Both the position numbers and the translations under genes were made by a program. 64,000 bases of DNA, from NCBI RefSeq assembly GCF_000816145.1, contig NZ_CP007141.1, positions 1,984,001 through 2,048,000 of the forward strand, in the 5' to 3' direction. Numbering within the stretch: the stretch's first letter is position 1; the number at the start of each line of letters is the position of its first letter. Positions 36,506-45,176 of the stretch are shown here, in pieces. The notes under the pieces are model-generated. The model did no database searches and had not been told where the DNA came from. It saw only the letters and a list, made by a program, of their open reading frames with translations. Origin of the DNA: Pseudothermotoga hypogea DSM 11164 = NBRC 106472 (GTDB taxonomy: Bacteria > Thermotogota > Thermotogae > Thermotogales > DSM-5069).

Positions 36506-37522
36506 ATGGCTTCCAAACCGTTGTTCAAGTTCCTTTTGAGACGTTTCATCTTTCTTTTGGTGACGTACATCGTTGCGACCACTATAGTTTTCATACTTCC
36601 GAGGGCGATCCCCGGAAATCCACTCGCTCAATTGCTTTCGAACCTTTCAAGACTGGCCCAAGCGAATCCAGAAGCCATAAGGGCTGCCGAGAGAACTTTG
36701 ATGGCAGAGTTTGGGATCGACAAACCTCTGTTGGTTCAGTACGTGACGTTCGTTTTCAAAGCGTTGCGCGGTGATCTTGGAACTTCCATATCCTTCTATC
36801 CTCGAAAGGTTATAGACCTCGTCGTTCCTGTGATACCTTGGACGTTGGTTCTTCTTCTACCCGCAACACTCGTTGCGTGGATACTCGGTAACACCCTCGG
36901 GGCAATGGCAGCTTACAGACGAAACACGTGGATAGACAAAGGGGTTTTGACAACTTCCTTGATCGTTTCACAGATACCCTACTACTGGCTCGGAATGATA
37001 TTCATTTTCTTCTTCGGCGTGAGACTCGGTTGGCTTCCCACTCAAGGTGCCTACTCTCTGGGAACCATACCGAACCTGAGCTGGGGATTTTTCTTGGACG
37101 CTCTGAAACACTACGTGATGCCCTTCGCTTCAATCGTGATCTCTGCGATGGGTGGCTGGGCGATAGGCATGAGGGTGATGGTTGTTTATGAACTTGGAAG
37201 CGATTATTCTTTGTTCTCAGAGTATCTTGGAATGAAAGACAAGAGGATCTTCAAGTACGCCTTCAGAAACTCGCTTTTGCCACAGATAACGGGGCTCGCT
37301 CTGAGTTTGGGAGGAATCCTTGGAGGTGCTCTGATCACCGAAATCGTGTTCAACTATCCCGGCACGGGCTTTCTGCTCTTCAAAGCTCTGACAACGCTGG
37401 ATTATCCGATGATACAGGGAATATTCGTCATTCTCATCGCATCGATCTATCTAGCGAACTTCATCGTGGATTTCTTGTACGCACTGATAGATCCGAGGAT
37501 AAGACTCGGACAGGAGGAATGA
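36506..37522 (+). CDS. ABC transporter permease, DppB-type (beta-glucan oligosaccharides)
   Basis: A 338-residue inner-membrane permease with six TM segments. Its N-terminal part includes FKFLLRRFIFLLVTYIVATT and IPGNPLAQLL. The EAA loop region carries EYLGMKDKRIFKYAFRNSLLPQ. It pairs with the DppC-type protein encoded next. The ATG at 36506 is preferred; an in-frame GTG at 36494 lies within the AAGAGGAGTGG site. Confidence 0.9.
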   Translation: MASKPLFKFLLRRFIFLLVTYIVATTIVFILPRAIPGNPLAQLLSNLSRLAQANPEAIRAAERTLMAEFGIDKPLLVQYVTFVFKALRGDLGTSISFYPRKVIDLVVPVIPWTLVLLLPATLVAWILGNTLGAMAAYRRNTWIDKGVLTTSLIVSQIPYYWLGMIFIFFFGVRLGWLPTQGAYSLGTIPNLSWGFFLDALKHYVMPFASIVISAMGGWAIGMRVMVVYELGSDYSLFSEYLGMKDKRIFKYAFRNSLLPQITGLALSLGGILGGALITEIVFNYPGTGFLLFKALTTLDYPMIQGIFVILIASIYLANFIVDFLYALIDPRIRLGQEE

Positions 37523-37525
37523 AGA

Positions 37526-38368
37526 ATGTTCGCGACGATGATAAGGCCACTTTTCAAGAATAAAAAATTCATAGTAGGCATTTCGATATTCCTCTTCTTC
37601 TTGATGTTGGGCATTTTGGGACCTGTTCTTTACAGAGTCAGTCCCACCAAGATGACGTGGGATTACGAACAACCTCCTTCCGCTAAGTATCCGCTGGGTA
37701 CGGACACGTACGGCAGAGATGTTCTGGCACAACTTCTCCACGGCATTCGATCCTCCCTTTACATAGGTTTTCTTGCGGCGATCATTTCCTTGAGTATTGG
37801 AACTGTCGTTGGTAGTCTGGCGGCGGTGAAAAGAGGCATTGTGGATGACACGTTGATGGCGATAACGAACATCGTTTTGACGACACCATCTATCCTCATA
37901 GCCATACTGATCGCGAGTTATCTGAGGATAAGAAGCATGGAAGTTGTCGCCGTGATCTTGGGGCTGTTCCAGTGGCCTTGGTTCGCGAGGGCGATCAGGG
38001 CACAGTTGATGAGTGTCATGTCGAGAGAGTACGTCTATCTCTCGATCATGGCGGGTTATTCGGACATGAGATTGGTGATAGAAGATTTACTGCCGACCAT
38101 AGCCACCTACGCCTTCATGTCCTTCGTGCTCTTCATAAACGGAGGCATAATGGGCGAGGCGGGTTTGAGTCTGATAGGTCTTGGACCCACGAGAGGAATT
38201 TCTCTTGGTTTGATGTTGCAATGGGCGGTGCTCATGGAAGCTGTGAGAAGAGGACTGTGGTGGTGGTTCGTTCCACCAGGAGTTGCCATCGTTGCTTTGA
38301 CGGCGTCGCTCATGGTTATCAGTACGACGATGGATGAAGTTTTCAACCCGCGCTTGAGGGAGGAATAG
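37526..38368 (+). CDS. ABC transporter permease, DppC-type (beta-glucan oligosaccharides)
   Basis: A 280-residue permease with an N-terminal TM segment, the KYPLGTDTYGRDVLAQLLHG motif typical of DppC/OppC, and five further TM segments. It starts 3 bp after the DppB-type gene with GGAGGAATGAAG in front. It forms the membrane heterodimer of this transporter. Confidence 0.92.
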   Translation: MFATMIRPLFKNKKFIVGISIFLFFLMLGILGPVLYRVSPTKMTWDYEQPPSAKYPLGTDTYGRDVLAQLLHGIRSSLYIGFLAAIISLSIGTVVGSLAAVKRGIVDDTLMAITNIVLTTPSILIAILIASYLRIRSMEVVAVILGLFQWPWFARAIRAQLMSVMSREYVYLSIMAGYSDMRLVIEDLLPTIATYAFMSFVLFINGGIMGEAGLSLIGLGPTRGISLGLMLQWAVLMEAVRRGLWWWFVPPGVAIVALTASLMVISTTMDEVFNPRLREE

Positions 38369-38371
38369 AGA

Positions 38372-39364
38372 GTGAACGAAGTATTGATGCGAATAGAAAA
38401 CGCGAAGGCCTACTATAAATTGGAGAAAGTTTCCGTCAGGGCAGTGGATGGAGTTTCGTTCGAAATATTTGAAGACGAGGTCATCGGTGTGGTGGGTGAA
38501 TCAGGTTGCGGAAAGACCACGCTTTCGAACCTCATTTCTATGAACATCTTAAAGCCGCTAACTCTGGTCGAAGGCAAAGTGTTCATGAAGATCGACGGAA
38601 AATTCGAAGAGATCTCCTCCATGTCGAGGGAGGAAGTGAAGAAAAAACTTTGGGGAAAAGAGATAACCATCGTTCCGCAGAGCGCGATGAACGCTCTGAT
38701 GCCGACGATAAGGATGGCAAAATACGTTGAACACCTGGCACAGTCGCACGAACTGAATGGGAAAGAACTTTTGCAGAAAGCTGAAAAAAGATTTGAAGAA
38801 GTTGGCCTGAACCCACTTTGGTTGAAGAGATACCCATTCGAACTCAGTGGAGGCATGAGACAGAGGGCGGTCATAGCCATAGCGACGATTTTGAACCCAA
38901 AGCTTCTGATAGCAGATGAACCGACGTCTGCCCTCGACGTAGTCAACCAAAAGGTGTTCCTCAAAGTCTTGATGCAGTTGAAGAGAATGGGTGTTGTGAG
39001 GAGCATCATCTTCATAACGCACGACATCGCCACCGTTCGACAGATCGCCGACAGGATTATCGTCATGTACGCTGGAAAGATCGTTGAGATATCCACCATG
39101 GAGAAGATATTGCAAAGACCCCTCCATCCATACACGAAAGGTCTGTTCAATTCGGTGTTGACGCCTGAACCTGAGGTCAGAAGAAGAGGCATCAGCGTGA
39201 TTCCCGGCACGCCACCCAACTTGATAAATCCACCCAGCGGATGCAGGTTCCATCCCAGATGTCCACATGTGATGGAGGTGTGCAAGGAAAGAGAACCAGA
39301 GTTAAGAGAAGTTGAGGAAGGTTCAAAGGTGGCCTGTTTTCTGTATTCGGAGGAGAGAACATGA
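38372..39364 (+). CDS. ABC transporter ATP-binding protein, DppD-type
   Basis: A 330-residue ATPase with GESGCGKTTLSNL (Walker A), LSGGMRQRAVIAIA (signature) and LLIADEPTSALDV (Walker B). The C-terminal oligopeptide/dipeptide extension contains PPSGCRFHPRCPHVMEVC, the conserved Cys cluster that binds an iron-sulfur cluster in characterised DppD/DppF proteins. It starts with GTG and overlaps the next gene by 4 nt. Confidence 0.93.
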   Translation: MNEVLMRIENAKAYYKLEKVSVRAVDGVSFEIFEDEVIGVVGESGCGKTTLSNLISMNILKPLTLVEGKVFMKIDGKFEEISSMSREEVKKKLWGKEITIVPQSAMNALMPTIRMAKYVEHLAQSHELNGKELLQKAEKRFEEVGLNPLWLKRYPFELSGGMRQRAVIAIATILNPKLLIADEPTSALDVVNQKVFLKVLMQLKRMGVVRSIIFITHDIATVRQIADRIIVMYAGKIVEISTMEKILQRPLHPYTKGLFNSVLTPEPEVRRRGISVIPGTPPNLINPPSGCRFHPRCPHVMEVCKEREPELREVEEGSKVACFLYSEERT

Positions 39365-40167
39365 GCAGACTCGTGGTTGAAAACCTCACCAAGATATTCA
39401 CCCTGGGGTTCTTCTCAAGAAAACGCATAGAGGCTGTGAAAAACGTTTCTTTCGAAGTCAAAGAAGGAGAAATTGTCTCACTCGTGGGAGAGAGTGGTTC
39501 TGGTAAGACAACAACCGCGAAGATGATCTTGAGACTCATTCCTCCGACAAGTGGAAGGATCATCTTCGAAGGCAAAGATATCTGGAAAGACTTGAAAGAT
39601 CATGAATCGATCAAAGACTTTCGAAGAAAAGTTCACGCGGTCTTTCAAGATCCGTTCGCGAGTTACAATCCCTTCTATCCAGTCGAAAGAACGCTTTGGC
39701 AAGCGATTAACCTGTTGGAGAAGAAACCTTCCAACAAGAAAGAAGCGTTGGAACTGATAAAAGAATCGCTCGTCAGAGTGGGGATAGATCCCAAGGATGT
39801 TCTGGGAAAGTATCCACACCAGATCTCCGGTGGACAAAAGCAAAGGATCATGATAGCCAGATGTTGGATCTTGAGACCTTTTTTGATAGTCGCGGACGAA
39901 CCGACCTCCATGATAGATGCCTCGAGCAGAGGAGGGATCATACAACTTCTGGAGGAGCTGAGAAAAGAACAGGGAACCTCCATCATATTCATAACCCACG
40001 ATCTCGGGCTCGCTTACTACGTGTCTGACAACATCTTCGTGATGAAGGACGGAGAAATAGTGGAAAGGGGTCATCCAGACAAAGTGGTGCTCGAACCAAC
40101 CCACGAGTATTCGAAGGTTTTGGTGGAGAGCATCCCGAAACTCTACAGGAAATTGGAAGGTCTGTGA
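39361..40167 (+). CDS. ABC transporter ATP-binding protein, DppF-type
   Basis: A 268-residue second ATPase with GESGSGKTTTAKMIL (Walker A), ISGGQKQRIMIARCW (signature) and LIVADEPTSMID (Walker B). The switch His is in FITHDLGLAYY. It has no long C-terminal Cys cluster, unlike its partner. It completes the five-part oligosaccharide importer. Confidence 0.92.
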   Translation: MSRLVVENLTKIFTLGFFSRKRIEAVKNVSFEVKEGEIVSLVGESGSGKTTTAKMILRLIPPTSGRIIFEGKDIWKDLKDHESIKDFRRKVHAVFQDPFASYNPFYPVERTLWQAINLLEKKPSNKKEALELIKESLVRVGIDPKDVLGKYPHQISGGQKQRIMIARCWILRPFLIVADEPTSMIDASSRGGIIQLLEELRKEQGTSIIFITHDLGLAYYVSDNIFVMKDGEIVERGHPDKVVLEPTHEYSKVLVESIPKLYRKLEGL

Positions 40168-40168
40168 G

Positions 40169-40369
40169 ATGTTCACGCGCGCCATTTTGACCATCTTCGC
40201 CTGGGCGTTGGTGCTGGAGATTTTCGTACTGCTCTACTATCTGTTGAAAGGTACAAGGCCTGTCGAGTTCTACGTGAACCTCGGCTTGATGATCTTCACA
40301 GTCTTATTTCTGTCTTTCTTCATTTTTCGGGAACGAAAGAGGAGGGATGAGGATGATAAACGTGGATGA
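40169..40369 (+). CDS. Small two-TM membrane protein in the beta-glucan operon
   Basis: A 66-residue protein with two hydrophobic segments (about 4-27 and 33-53) and a very charged tail, RERKRRDEDDKRG. It starts one base after the DppF-type stop and overlaps the GH3 gene by 17 nt, so it is clearly part of the operon. I do not recognise a family. It could be a small accessory subunit of the transporter. Confidence 0.7.
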   Translation: MFTRAILTIFAWALVLEIFVLLYYLLKGTRPVEFYVNLGLMIFTVLFLSFFIFRERKRRDEDDKRG

Positions 40370-42518
40370 AATCGTTTCGAAGCTCACTTTGGAAGAAAAG
40401 GTGAAAATCGTTGTTGGGGTTGGAATGCCGGGTGTGTTCTCCAATCCACAATCGAGAGTCGCTGGAGTGGCGGGCGAAACGCACTCGATACCGCGTTTGG
40501 GTCTACCGAGCGCCATCCTGGCAGACGGTCCGGCCGGATTGAGAATTAACCCAACGCGCGAGAACGATGAGAAAACTTATCATGCAACTGCTTTTCCGAT
40601 CGCGGTGATGCTCGCTTCCACCTGGAACCTCGAGATTTTGGAAGAAGTGGGCAAAGCGATGGGTGAGGAAGTTAGAGAGTACGGTGTCGACATCCTCTTG
40701 GCACCTGCGATGAACATACACAGAAACCCGTTGTGCGGAAGAAATTTCGAGTACTATTCGGAAGATCCAGTCCTTTCGGGAGAGATGGCATCCGCTTTCG
40801 TGAAGGGTGTACAGTCACAAGGCGTTGGTGCGTGTCTGAAACATTTTGCAGCGAACAACCAAGAAACCAATCGAATGAGCGTGGACACGATCGTCTCTGA
40901 AAGAGCCTTGAGAGAGATATACCTCAGAGGCTTTGAAATAGCCGTCAAGAAGTCCAAACCTTGGAGTGTGATGAGCGCCTACAACAAGTTGAACGGAAAG
41001 TATTGTTCACAGAACGAGTGGCTCTTGACGAAGGTTTTGAGAAAGCAGTGGGGGTTCGAAGGTTTCGTCATGACTGATTGGTTCGCTGGAGACAACCCCG
41101 TCGAACAACTCAAGGCGGGGAACGATCTGATAATGCCCGGTAAGGTGAACCAGGTGAACATGTTCAGAAAAGACGAAATCAGTGAAATCATGGAGGCTCT
41201 TAAGGAAGGAAAACTGAGCGAGGAAACTTTGAACGAGTGTGTGAGGAACATTTTGAACGTTCTTGTGAACTCCCCTTCTTTCAAGGCTTATAAGTACTCC
41301 AACGAACCGGACCTCGATGCACACGCGAAGATCGCTCACAAAGCGGGTATTGAGGGTGCAGTACTTTTGAAGAACGAAAACACCCTTCCCATTCAGAAAG
41401 ATGCAAAGATCGCCATCTTCGGAACAGGACAGATAGAAACGATCAAGGGAGGAACGGGAAGTGGAGACACACACCCGAGGTACGCGATCTCCGTCCTCGA
41501 AGGTGCGAAAGAGAAAGGATTGAAGGTGGACGAGGAACTCGCGAACATGTACGAAGAGTACATCAAGAAGATGAGAGAAACGGAGCAATACAAACCAGTG
41601 CAACATCCTTGGGGATTTTTGGTCTATCCGAAGTTGTTGGAAGATTTCTTGACGGAGGACGAAGTGAAGAAATTCGCTGAAAGGAACGACCTTGCGATCG
41701 TAGTGATAAGCAGAATCTCTGGCGAAGGAGAAGACAGAAAACCGATCAAGGGAGATTTCTACCTCTCTGACGATGAAGTCAAACTCCTTCAAGTAGTTTC
41801 GAAGCAGTTCCATGAGGTTGGAAAAAAGGTTGTTGTGTTGCTCAACATAGGTGGTCCCATCGAGATGGTGAGCTGGCGAGATCTGGTCGACGGGATCTTG
41901 TTGATCTGGCAGGCTGGACAAGAAACTGGTAGGATCGTCGCAGACCTTTTGACGGGTGAAGCGAATCCGTCTGGAAAACTACCCACCACGTTCCCAAAAG
42001 ATTACTCAGACGTGCCTTCATGGAACTTTCCGGGAGAACCCAAGGAAGATCCCGAAAGAGTGATCTACGAAGAAGACATCTTCGTTGGCTACAGGTATTA
42101 CGACACCTTCGGTGTTGAACCAGCTTACGAGTTCGGTTACGGTCTTTCCTACACGAAGTTCGACTACGGTGATCTGAAAGTCTCTGTGGACAGCGACGTC
42201 TTGAAGGTCTCTTATGTAATCAAGAACGTGGGTGATATGGCTGGAAAAGAGGTATCGCAGGTTTACATCAGAGCGCCGAAGGGAAAGATTGATAAACCTT
42301 TCCAGGAACTCAAGGCCTTCCACAAAACGCAACTTTTGAACCGTGACGAGTTTGAAGAGATCTGCATCGAAATACCACTGAGAGACCTTGCGAGTTTCGA
42401 TGGAGAAGAATGGCTCTTGGAAAAAGGAGAGTACGAAGTCAGAGTGGGCTCTTCCTCGAGGGACATCAGGTTGAAGGGAACGTTCGTTTTGAAAGAGGAA
42501 GTGAGGTTTGCACCGTGA
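40353..42518 (+). CDS. bglB: Glycoside hydrolase family 3 beta-glucosidase
   Basis: A 721-residue intracellular enzyme with no signal peptide. It has the GH3 N-domain with the substrate-binding region DGPAGLRINPTR and CLKHFAANNQETNRM. The nucleophile is Asp242 in VMTDWFAGDNP. The (alpha/beta)6 sandwich and a C-terminal fibronectin-III-like domain follow (VSQVYIRAP). It removes glucose from beta-gluco-oligosaccharides brought in by the upstream transporter. The ATG at 40353 is spaced well from GAGGAGGG; ATG 40347 abuts that site. Confidence 0.94.
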   Translation: MINVDEIVSKLTLEEKVKIVVGVGMPGVFSNPQSRVAGVAGETHSIPRLGLPSAILADGPAGLRINPTRENDEKTYHATAFPIAVMLASTWNLEILEEVGKAMGEEVREYGVDILLAPAMNIHRNPLCGRNFEYYSEDPVLSGEMASAFVKGVQSQGVGACLKHFAANNQETNRMSVDTIVSERALREIYLRGFEIAVKKSKPWSVMSAYNKLNGKYCSQNEWLLTKVLRKQWGFEGFVMTDWFAGDNPVEQLKAGNDLIMPGKVNQVNMFRKDEISEIMEALKEGKLSEETLNECVRNILNVLVNSPSFKAYKYSNEPDLDAHAKIAHKAGIEGAVLLKNENTLPIQKDAKIAIFGTGQIETIKGGTGSGDTHPRYAISVLEGAKEKGLKVDEELANMYEEYIKKMRETEQYKPVQHPWGFLVYPKLLEDFLTEDEVKKFAERNDLAIVVISRISGEGEDRKPIKGDFYLSDDEVKLLQVVSKQFHEVGKKVVVLLNIGGPIEMVSWRDLVDGILLIWQAGQETGRIVADLLTGEANPSGKLPTTFPKDYSDVPSWNFPGEPKEDPERVIYEEDIFVGYRYYDTFGVEPAYEFGYGLSYTKFDYGDLKVSVDSDVLKVSYVIKNVGDMAGKEVSQVYIRAPKGKIDKPFQELKAFHKTQLLNRDEFEEICIEIPLRDLASFDGEEWLLEKGEYEVRVGSSSRDIRLKGTFVLKEEVRFAP

Positions 42519-42528
42519 GGTGGTGAGC

Positions 42529-44427
42529 ATGAAGAAGGTTCTTTCTGTCTTGTTTCTTTTGCCGATCATCGTGCTCGCTCAGAACGTTCTTACGAACGGT
42601 TCATTCGATCGACCAATTCTCATCGCGAACGTCGACATCGAGCCACCGGCTCCGGATGGTTTCATCGACACCAGGGAAAACTGGATCTTCTTCCCCAACA
42701 GTGGTGGTGAAGGCACGGCATACGTCGAAGATGGAGTTCTCGTCGTCGAGATCACAAACGGTGGACATCATACCTGGTCGATCCAGATCATTCAATCCCC
42801 GATCCTGGTGGAGAAGTATCACAAGTACAGGGTATCTTTCAAGGCAAAGGCCTCGAGTGAAAGAAACGTCGGCGTGAAAATCGGAGGCATCGCGACGAGA
42901 GGCTGGCCAGCCTACAATCCCGGCACTGATGAATCAGGAGGAATGGTTTTCAATCTTAGCACAGACTGGCAAACTTACGAATTCGAATTCGTCATGAGGC
43001 AAGAGACTGATCCGAAAGCGCGCTTTGAGTTTCAACTTGGAAGAGCCGTTGGAACGGTTTGGATAGACGACGTGGTCATGAAGGAGGTTGGAGTCGTGGA
43101 GGTCTCCGAGCCGGGAGCGAGGAAGCGAAAGGTGAAAGAATGGAAGCTTGTTTGGAGTCAAGAGTTCGACGAAGATTTCGTAGACGAGAGTGTGTGGAAT
43201 TTCGAGATTGGAAACGGACACGCGAAAGGAATTCCCGGCTGGGGGAACGCTGAGCTCCAGTACTACACGAAAGAAAATGCCTTCATCGAAAACGGATGTT
43301 TGGTCATAGAAGCCAGAAAGGAAACTGTTTCGGACGAATATGGCACCTACGACTATACGTCCGCGAGGATGACGACGGAGGGAAAGTTCGAGATTCAGTA
43401 CGGAAAAATCGAAATAAGAGCGAAATTGCCGAAAGGACAAGGTATATGGCCGGCTCTCTGGATGCTCGGAAGCAACATAGGAGAAGTTGGATGGCCAACA
43501 TGCGGTGAAATCGATATCATGGAAATGCTTGGTCATGACACCAGAACCGTTTATGGAACGGCCCACGGCCCAGGTTACTCGGGTGGAGCTTCCATAGGGA
43601 ACGCTTACAAATTGTCCAAGGATGAGCCTGACTTTTCAGATGAATTTCACGTGTTCCACATCGAATGGGACAAGGACGCGATCGAGTGGTACGTGGACGG
43701 AAAGCTCTATCATGTGCTCACCAAAGCCAAACTCGAAGCGTTGGGACTCAAATGGGTCTTTGATCAACCCTTCTTCCTGATCGTCAACGTGGCGGTTGGA
43801 GGTTACTGGCCCGGTTATCCAGACGAAACGACACAGTTCCCGCAGCGCATGTACATCGATTACATAAGAGTTTACGAGGACGTTGGCCCAGAAGTGTACG
43901 AAGAAGTGCAAGAAATCGAACTGGAGCAAGAGGTACCTGAAGTCACCTTCGAGAAGATCAACAACCCGAGTTTTGACGAACCCATCATGAACGATCAGGC
44001 GAATAGGCCAGACGAATGGTTCATCTGGGAAGCTGGAAGGTACGGAATAAGCGGTGCTCGTGTGAGCGATTACGGAGTGAAGAATGGCTACGCATACATA
44101 ATCGTTGCAAACTCAGGAACTGACACCTGGCATATCCAGTTCAACCAGTGGATCGGTTTGAAGCGTGGAAAGAGTTACACCATCTCGTTCAAAGCCAAAG
44201 CAGATGTTCCAAGATTGATAAACGTCAAGATCCTTCAGAACCACGATCCATGGATAAACTACTTTGTTCAAACTGTGAATCTCACAACTGAATGGCAAAC
44301 CTTCACATATTCTTACACACATCCAAAAGATGTGGACGAAGTCGTTCAGATAAGCTTCGAGCTCGGTTTGCACAAACCTACGACGATCTATTTCGATGAG
44401 GTGACGGTGGAGCCCACGAATCGGTAA
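42529..44427 (+). CDS. lamA: Secreted laminarinase, CBM4-GH16-CBM4
   Basis: A 632-residue extracellular endo-1,3-beta-glucanase. A signal peptide covers residues 1-17 (KKVLSVLFLLPIIVLAQ). A carbohydrate-binding module (about 20-190) is followed by a GH16 domain (about 205-460) whose catalytic motif EIDIMEMLG contains Glu327, Asp329 and Glu332. A second binding module (about 480-630) repeats the first: compare NGGHHTWSIQI with NSGTDTWHIQF. The domain order matches Thermotoga laminarinase. It starts 10 bp after bglB, behind GAGGTGGTG, and ends the operon. Confidence 0.95.
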   Translation: MKKVLSVLFLLPIIVLAQNVLTNGSFDRPILIANVDIEPPAPDGFIDTRENWIFFPNSGGEGTAYVEDGVLVVEITNGGHHTWSIQIIQSPILVEKYHKYRVSFKAKASSERNVGVKIGGIATRGWPAYNPGTDESGGMVFNLSTDWQTYEFEFVMRQETDPKARFEFQLGRAVGTVWIDDVVMKEVGVVEVSEPGARKRKVKEWKLVWSQEFDEDFVDESVWNFEIGNGHAKGIPGWGNAELQYYTKENAFIENGCLVIEARKETVSDEYGTYDYTSARMTTEGKFEIQYGKIEIRAKLPKGQGIWPALWMLGSNIGEVGWPTCGEIDIMEMLGHDTRTVYGTAHGPGYSGGASIGNAYKLSKDEPDFSDEFHVFHIEWDKDAIEWYVDGKLYHVLTKAKLEALGLKWVFDQPFFLIVNVAVGGYWPGYPDETTQFPQRMYIDYIRVYEDVGPEVYEEVQEIELEQEVPEVTFEKINNPSFDEPIMNDQANRPDEWFIWEAGRYGISGARVSDYGVKNGYAYIIVANSGTDTWHIQFNQWIGLKRGKSYTISFKAKADVPRLINVKILQNHDPWINYFVQTVNLTTEWQTFTYSYTHPKDVDEVVQISFELGLHKPTTIYFDEVTVEPTNR

Positions 44428-44481
44428 GATTGAAACTTCGTCCTCGTTCGGAACCACCAAGTGGTGAAGACACTTTACCAA

Positions 44482-44508
44482 AAAGGGGAGGATGACTTCC
44501 TCCCCTTT
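44482..44508 (+). terminator. Intrinsic terminator after laminarinase gene
   Basis: AAAGGGGAGGA (44482-44492) pairs with TCCTCCCCTTT (44498-44508) around a 5-nt loop, ending in TTTGTT. It closes the beta-glucan operon. Confidence 0.85.
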
Positions 44509-44566
44509 GTTCAGCTGTCTGATATGTTGGTGCTTCGGGGTAAAAACACGAGTACGATCCTATGCC

Positions 44567-44790
44567 TTATCGAAAGGATAGCTCTCTGCGCGGCCGGTCA
44601 TGCTCTCGCAAGAGCATGAGATACGCAACAGTTCTGAAACCTTCTGCTCCCAGGATGGAAGGTATTATCTGTGCTTCTGTTTCTTCAGCTCTACATCCTC
44701 CATGTAGATATCTTCGCCATTACCTCGACGGATCAGTCTTTGAGCAATCCTTCCATATCGTTTGATAGAGTACCGCCATTCTCAGAAGGC
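44567..44790 (-). pseudogene. Coding-like fragments of a decayed small gene
   Basis: On the minus strand two fragments in different frames look like protein rather than noise. One reads RYGRIAQRLIRRGNGEDIYM then EDVELKKQKHR and stops at 44665. The other reads IIPSILGAEGFRTVAYLMLL then REHDRPRRELSFR and stops at 44567. Neither has a good start. They lie downstream of the small reading frame at 44720-44950 and could be its frameshifted continuation. A hairpin CATGCTCT-CGCA-AGAGCATG sits at 44599-44618. Confidence 0.35.
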
Positions 44791-44950
44791 TATCCTGTTT
44801 GATGGCATCTTTAGAAAAGCTTGTAACAATCTTCAACGTCCCAGAACTTCGTTCGGGGTGACTTCCAGGAGCACCTTTGCGCACTTTCACAATGTTTTTG
44901 TGTGCAATATCTGGGTTATGATAAGCACGTACAACGGCTCGTTTAATCAT
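44720..44950 (-). CDS. Small hypothetical protein (possibly a truncated gene)
   Basis: A 76-residue basic reading frame starting MIKRAVVRAYHNPDIAHKNI. A good AAAGGAG site lies 5 nt before the ATG, just after the stop of the 54-codon frame upstream, so it looks like part of a small operon. The last 15 or so residues may be out of frame, since a more protein-like continuation exists in another frame. I recognise no family. Confidence 0.35.
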   Translation of the reverse strand: MIKRAVVRAYHNPDIAHKNIVKVRKGAPGSHPERSSGTLKIVTSFSKDAIKQDSLLRMAVLYQTIWKDCSKTDPSR

Positions 44951-44959
44951 GAAACTCCT

Positions 44960-45124
44960 TTAGTAAGGCTGAAAGTAAACCTCAAGATCGAAAACAGCAT
45001 AATCATTTACAAAATCGAAGTCAGTAACCTCCCATCCATCGTCTGTATTATCCACTACGAGGGCGTAGTTTCCCGGAGCCACGCCGTCGAATTCAAAATA
45101 ATAATAACCTTCCTCACATTGCAT
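44960..45124 (-). CDS. Very short acidic reading frame, probable remnant of a secreted protein
   Basis: A 54-residue frame with clear protein character: GYYYFEFDGVAPGNYALVVD then NTDDGWEVTDFDFVNDYAVF. It resembles the last beta-strands of a carbohydrate-binding or carboxypeptidase-regulatory-like domain. The ATG at 45124 has a poorly placed ribosome site. A better AGGAAGGTAAAG-ATG lies 12 nt upstream but is out of frame, so one frameshift may have broken the start. It follows the 299-residue unknown gene by 52 bp. Confidence 0.4.
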   Translation of the reverse strand: MQCEEGYYYFEFDGVAPGNYALVVDNTDDGWEVTDFDFVNDYAVFDLEVYFQPY

Positions 45125-45176
45125 CACATGACATCTTTACCTTCCTGAGTAAGCGTCCTTTCAAAAAAGACTAAGA

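Noticed and set aside
44599-44618. Hairpin CATGCTCT-CGCA-AGAGCATG as a terminator or attachment site
   Set aside because: No T-tract on either strand, no second copy and no integrase nearby. Noted only as a small inverted repeat.
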